Shown one piece after another: positions 62,262-64,000 of a stretch of DNA of 64,000 bases. The stretch is taken from assembly GCF_016711335.1 (NCBI RefSeq), contig NZ_JADJTF010000001.1:3951837-4015836 (forward strand), written 5' to 3'. The position numbers were made by a program, and so were the translations under genes. The notes beneath the pieces are model-generated. The model was not told the DNA's origin and made no database searches. It worked only from the letters and a program-made list of their open reading frames with translations. Each line of letters starts with the position of its first letter. Position 1 is the stretch's first letter. Origin of the DNA: Thiofilum sp. (GTDB lineage: Bacteria > Pseudomonadota > Gammaproteobacteria > Thiotrichales > Thiotrichaceae).

Positions 62262-62792
62262 TCACACCTCTAAAAATCGAGGCATTAACTCCACTAAATT
62301 GCACGGTTTATGACGGCTATCGAGTTGATGCACAATAATATGATCCCATCCGTCCTTACAAGCCCCCGGAGAGCCGGGCAAACTAAACAACACCGTACCA
62401 TTAGCTAATCCAGCAATAGCTCTCGACTGTAAGCTAGAGGTCTTGATCAAGTTATAAGAAATCTGACGGAATAGCTCTCCAAATCCCTCAATTTCTTTGT
62501 CGTACAATACCTTAAGCGCTTCTGGCGTCACATCGCGTCCTGTTAAGCCAGTGCCTCCGGTAGTAATCACCGCATGAATCTCAGGATCAGCAATCCATTG
62601 CGACACAATGGCACGCAGCACATAAATATTGTCGGGAGCAATATGCTTAGCTGCCACCTGATGACCTGCCGCCTTAATACGTTCACACAATACTTGACCC
62701 GAAGTATCGTTTTCTTCAGTGCGTGTGTCGGATACTGTTAAGACCGCAATATTAATCGGTTTGAATGCGGCATTGGGGGGAGTATGTGACAT
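62262..62792 (-). CDS. moaB: Molybdenum cofactor biosynthesis protein B
   Basis: MoaB belongs to the MogA/MoeA molybdopterin-binding fold. The start chosen is ATG at 62790-62792, with GGAG seven bases upstream, giving 176 residues. Family blocks are IAVLTVSDTRTEENDTSG, VITTGGTGLTGRDVTPEAL, FGELFRQISYNLIKTSSLQSRAIAGLANGTVLFSLPGSPGACKDGWDHIIVHQLD. In many gammaproteobacteria MoaB performs the adenylation step or is redundant with Mog. No other moa gene is seen nearby. The region upstream holds a structured RNA candidate. Confidence 0.93.
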   Translation of the reverse strand: MSHTPPNAAFKPINIAVLTVSDTRTEENDTSGQVLCERIKAAGHQVAAKHIAPDNIYVLRAIVSQWIADPEIHAVITTGGTGLTGRDVTPEALKVLYDKEIEGFGELFRQISYNLIKTSSLQSRAIAGLANGTVLFSLPGSPGACKDGWDHIIVHQLDSRHKPCNLVELMPRFLEV

Positions 62793-62830
62793 GAAAGGCT
62801 CCAAACATATAAATAACTCAGCATCATGTC

Positions 62831-62976
62831 ATGGAGAAAGGAAGCCTGCCAATAGGCTCATTAGCAGACTCAAGAAGGAATGAAGCTATTCAAAAAGAAA
62901 GGGTAGTAGCAACCACTCTAGCCACTACCCTAGGGGCTTCGTCCCTGAAACCGAAGGGCTTCCATAAGCGGAGAAA
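62831..62976 (+). ncRNA. Structured RNA candidate resembling HEARO / IscB-type omega-RNA, without an adjacent nuclease gene
   Basis: The stretch can fold as a closed multibranch RNA. A 7-bp stem closes it (GGAAGCC 62840-62846 with GGCTTCC 62957-62963). Inside are GGGTAGT/ACTACCC (62901-62907 with 62924-62930), AGGG/CCCT (62932-62935 with 62943-62946) and an alternative CTTCG/CGAAG pairing. Conserved-looking blocks (CCTGCCAATAGGCT, TTAGCAGACTC, GGAATGAAGC, CCGAAGGGCTTCC, AAGCGGAG) match my recollection of the HEARO consensus. That recollection is unsearched. No IscB/IsrB gene follows, so this would be a solo copy. An open frame of 65 codons across it is not credible as a gene. Confidence 0.45.
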
Positions 62977-63069
62977 CAATACAAACCAACAAGATTATTA
63001 CCCTAAGGTGAGAAATAAACTTAATTAGTATAATTTAATAACCCTTAAGCACGTTTAGCCTTTGATTTT

Positions 63070-63275
63070 TTAATTACTTTTTTTAGCCTTAATATGTTTA
63101 GCAGGCTTTTAGCAACAGATTTCTTTTAACTTTGTGCTTTTGTAACATGACCCTTTTTCATGACTTTAGCTGTGGGTGATTTAGTCATAGTGCTAGAAGC
63201 TGCTTGAACTGAACTCATGCCTAATGCGGTAGCTAATGTAACTGCTAATGCCAGTGTTGCCATTTTGATTTTCAT
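63070..63275 (-). CDS. Small exported Lys-rich protein, probably frameshifted
   Basis: From ATG at 63273-63275 the intact frame runs to a stop at 63126 and encodes 49 residues: a clear signal peptide (MKIKMATLALAVTLATALGM to VQAAS) followed by MTKSPTAKVMKKGHVTKAQS. Beyond that stop, another frame continues with a Lys-rich composition (SVAK, then KPAKHIKAKKSN after one added A) to a stop at 63070. I infer one or two lost bases in A-runs. A small, basic, secreted protein of unknown function is the best reading. Confidence 0.5.
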
Positions 63276-63393
63276 TGACTATTCCCTTTTATAACCTAAA
63301 TTTTTCATCAACCCTGATTATGATAATCCATAACCTTGAGACATAGACTAACAAGCTAATTATTAAAAACGACTTAAAAGGTTAGCCCTTTTG

Positions 63394-64000
63394 TTATTTA
63401 CAAAAGGGGAATAATGATAAAGGAAACTGTACTTGTACAATCAATCCCTTGCCGCTTACTGGTACACTCAACTGAATACTAGCCCCTAATTGCTGTACAA
63501 TATTGTGCACGATGGCTAGACCTAGCCCTGTTCCAGCCGCTTGATGATTCGAGGCACGATAAAAAACGTTCAAACACATAGGGGCGCTCAAGTTCTGGAA
63601 TACCAATCCCGCTATCCTCCACCCACAACTTTATATGCAGCGGATTAGTAGCCAGTCCTACCTTAATCATGCCTCCGGCGGAGTATATTTGATGGCATTA
63701 TCTAATAAGTTTTTTTAATAAGATAGTTAAAGCAGACTCATTAGCTAAAATAGTTAAGGGTTGTTGGGGCAACTCAGCATTAACTCCAATTGATGGCTTT
63801 TAGCACTGACTTGATAGTCCTGAGTAATATAGGACACTAGATTATTTAAGGTCACCCATTCCTTTTCTAAATCAGGCATATCATGACGTGCAAGTGTTAA
63901 TAACTGCTCCACTAGGTAAATAGCCCGCTCAATACGCTCACCTAGCTTTTGAATCGCCTGCAACCGTTGTGGCTCTGTTTTTGCACGCTCTGCTAATTGA
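63394..64000 (-). pseudogene. Two-component sensor histidine kinase C-terminus, multiply frameshifted and cut by the right edge
   Basis: Fragments in three frames line up as the C-terminal part of a membrane histidine kinase. They are the dimerisation helix (LAERAKTEPQRLQAIQKLGERIERAIYLVEQLLTLARHD), the N-box region (LKNLLDNAIKYTPP once one A is removed), the G1 box (LWVEDSGIGIPELERPYVFERF) and the G2 box (YRASNHQAAGTGLGLAIVHNIVQQLGA). At least four single-base breaks occur in about 350 bp, near 63565, 63675, 63710 and 63760, mostly in homopolymers. The arrangement resembles QseC/PmrB-type kinases. The phosphoacceptor His lies outside the window. Confidence 0.75.

Noticed and set aside
62831..63028. 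Plus-strand 65-codon ORF beside moaB
   Set aside because: It coincides with the structured RNA candidate and has low-complexity, basic content without any recognisable domain.
1..64000. CRISPR arrays, rRNA genes, prophage or integrase modules
   Set aside because: I looked for regularly spaced repeats, rRNA-like blocks and phage genes and saw none. The only tandem array is the coding hexanucleotide repeat.

Overview
This window looks like part of the chromosome of a filamentous, sulfur-oxidising gammaproteobacterium of the Thiothrix/Thiolinea/Thiofilum type. That placement is an inference. It rests on gammaproteobacterial housekeeping operons (tRNA-fMet-rimP-nusA-infB-rbfA-truB; yceD-rpmF-plsX-fabH; nuoA-N followed by a DUF2818 gene), a sulfide:quinone oxidoreductase-like flavoprotein, and a large exported two-partner-secretion/CHAT/caspase-like cluster. 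By eye the DNA is moderately AT-rich, with much stronger AT bias in parts of the first 12.5 kb.

Region 1 (1-12.6 kb, all minus strand) is an accessory cluster. Reading in the direction of transcription it holds a lipoprotein, a small membrane protein, a TpsB outer-membrane transporter, an exported CHAT-domain protease-like protein, a TpsA haemagglutinin-like exoprotein, a 1648-residue exported protein (beta-propeller plus two caspase/C13-like modules, the second with its catalytic pair replaced), an orphan CFI-box C-terminal gene with a 36-copy hexanucleotide repeat, and the start of a second propeller paralogue that runs off the left edge. Tight spacing in the middle suggests one operon. This is the best candidate for an under-described system here.

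Region 2 (12.9-28.3 kb) is mixed: a PDC-sensor protein, hchA divergent from a LysR regulator and a UPF0303 gene, two tiny Cys-containing ORFs, a DUF4344 metallopeptidase, glnS, a CYTH protein, fabH-plsX-rpmF-yceD, maf/yceF, an IS4-family element with a perfect 9-bp target duplication that splits a small exported-protein gene, rlmJ, and a DUF4143 ATPase whose ribosome-binding site lies in a long hairpin.

Region 3 (28.3-50.4 kb, minus strand) is core: aroE, truB, rbfA, infB, nusA, rimP, initiator tRNA, DUF2818, and a complete 14-subunit NADH dehydrogenase operon (nuoA-N).

Region 4 (50.8-64 kb) holds a tripartite tricarboxylate transporter (tctC, tctB, tctA), an AbrB-family membrane protein, two tandem membrane-anchored cupredoxin-like paralogues, an SQR-family flavoprotein, an AAA-ATPase-like/PD-(D/E)XK protein, a hotdog thioesterase, a D-lactate dehydrogenase-like gene, moaB, a structured RNA candidate resembling HEARO/omega-RNA, and a sensor kinase cut by the right edge. 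Single-base frame breaks, many in homopolymers, affect at least six genes here (tctA, the AbrB gene, a cupredoxin paralogue, the SQR-like gene, the D-lactate dehydrogenase-like gene and the kinase), and probably a small lysine-rich one. The first 53 kb show almost none. This points to local sequence error or recent decay. A small family of palindromic intergenic repeats (near 14.2, 17.0 and 62.2 kb) is scattered through the window.
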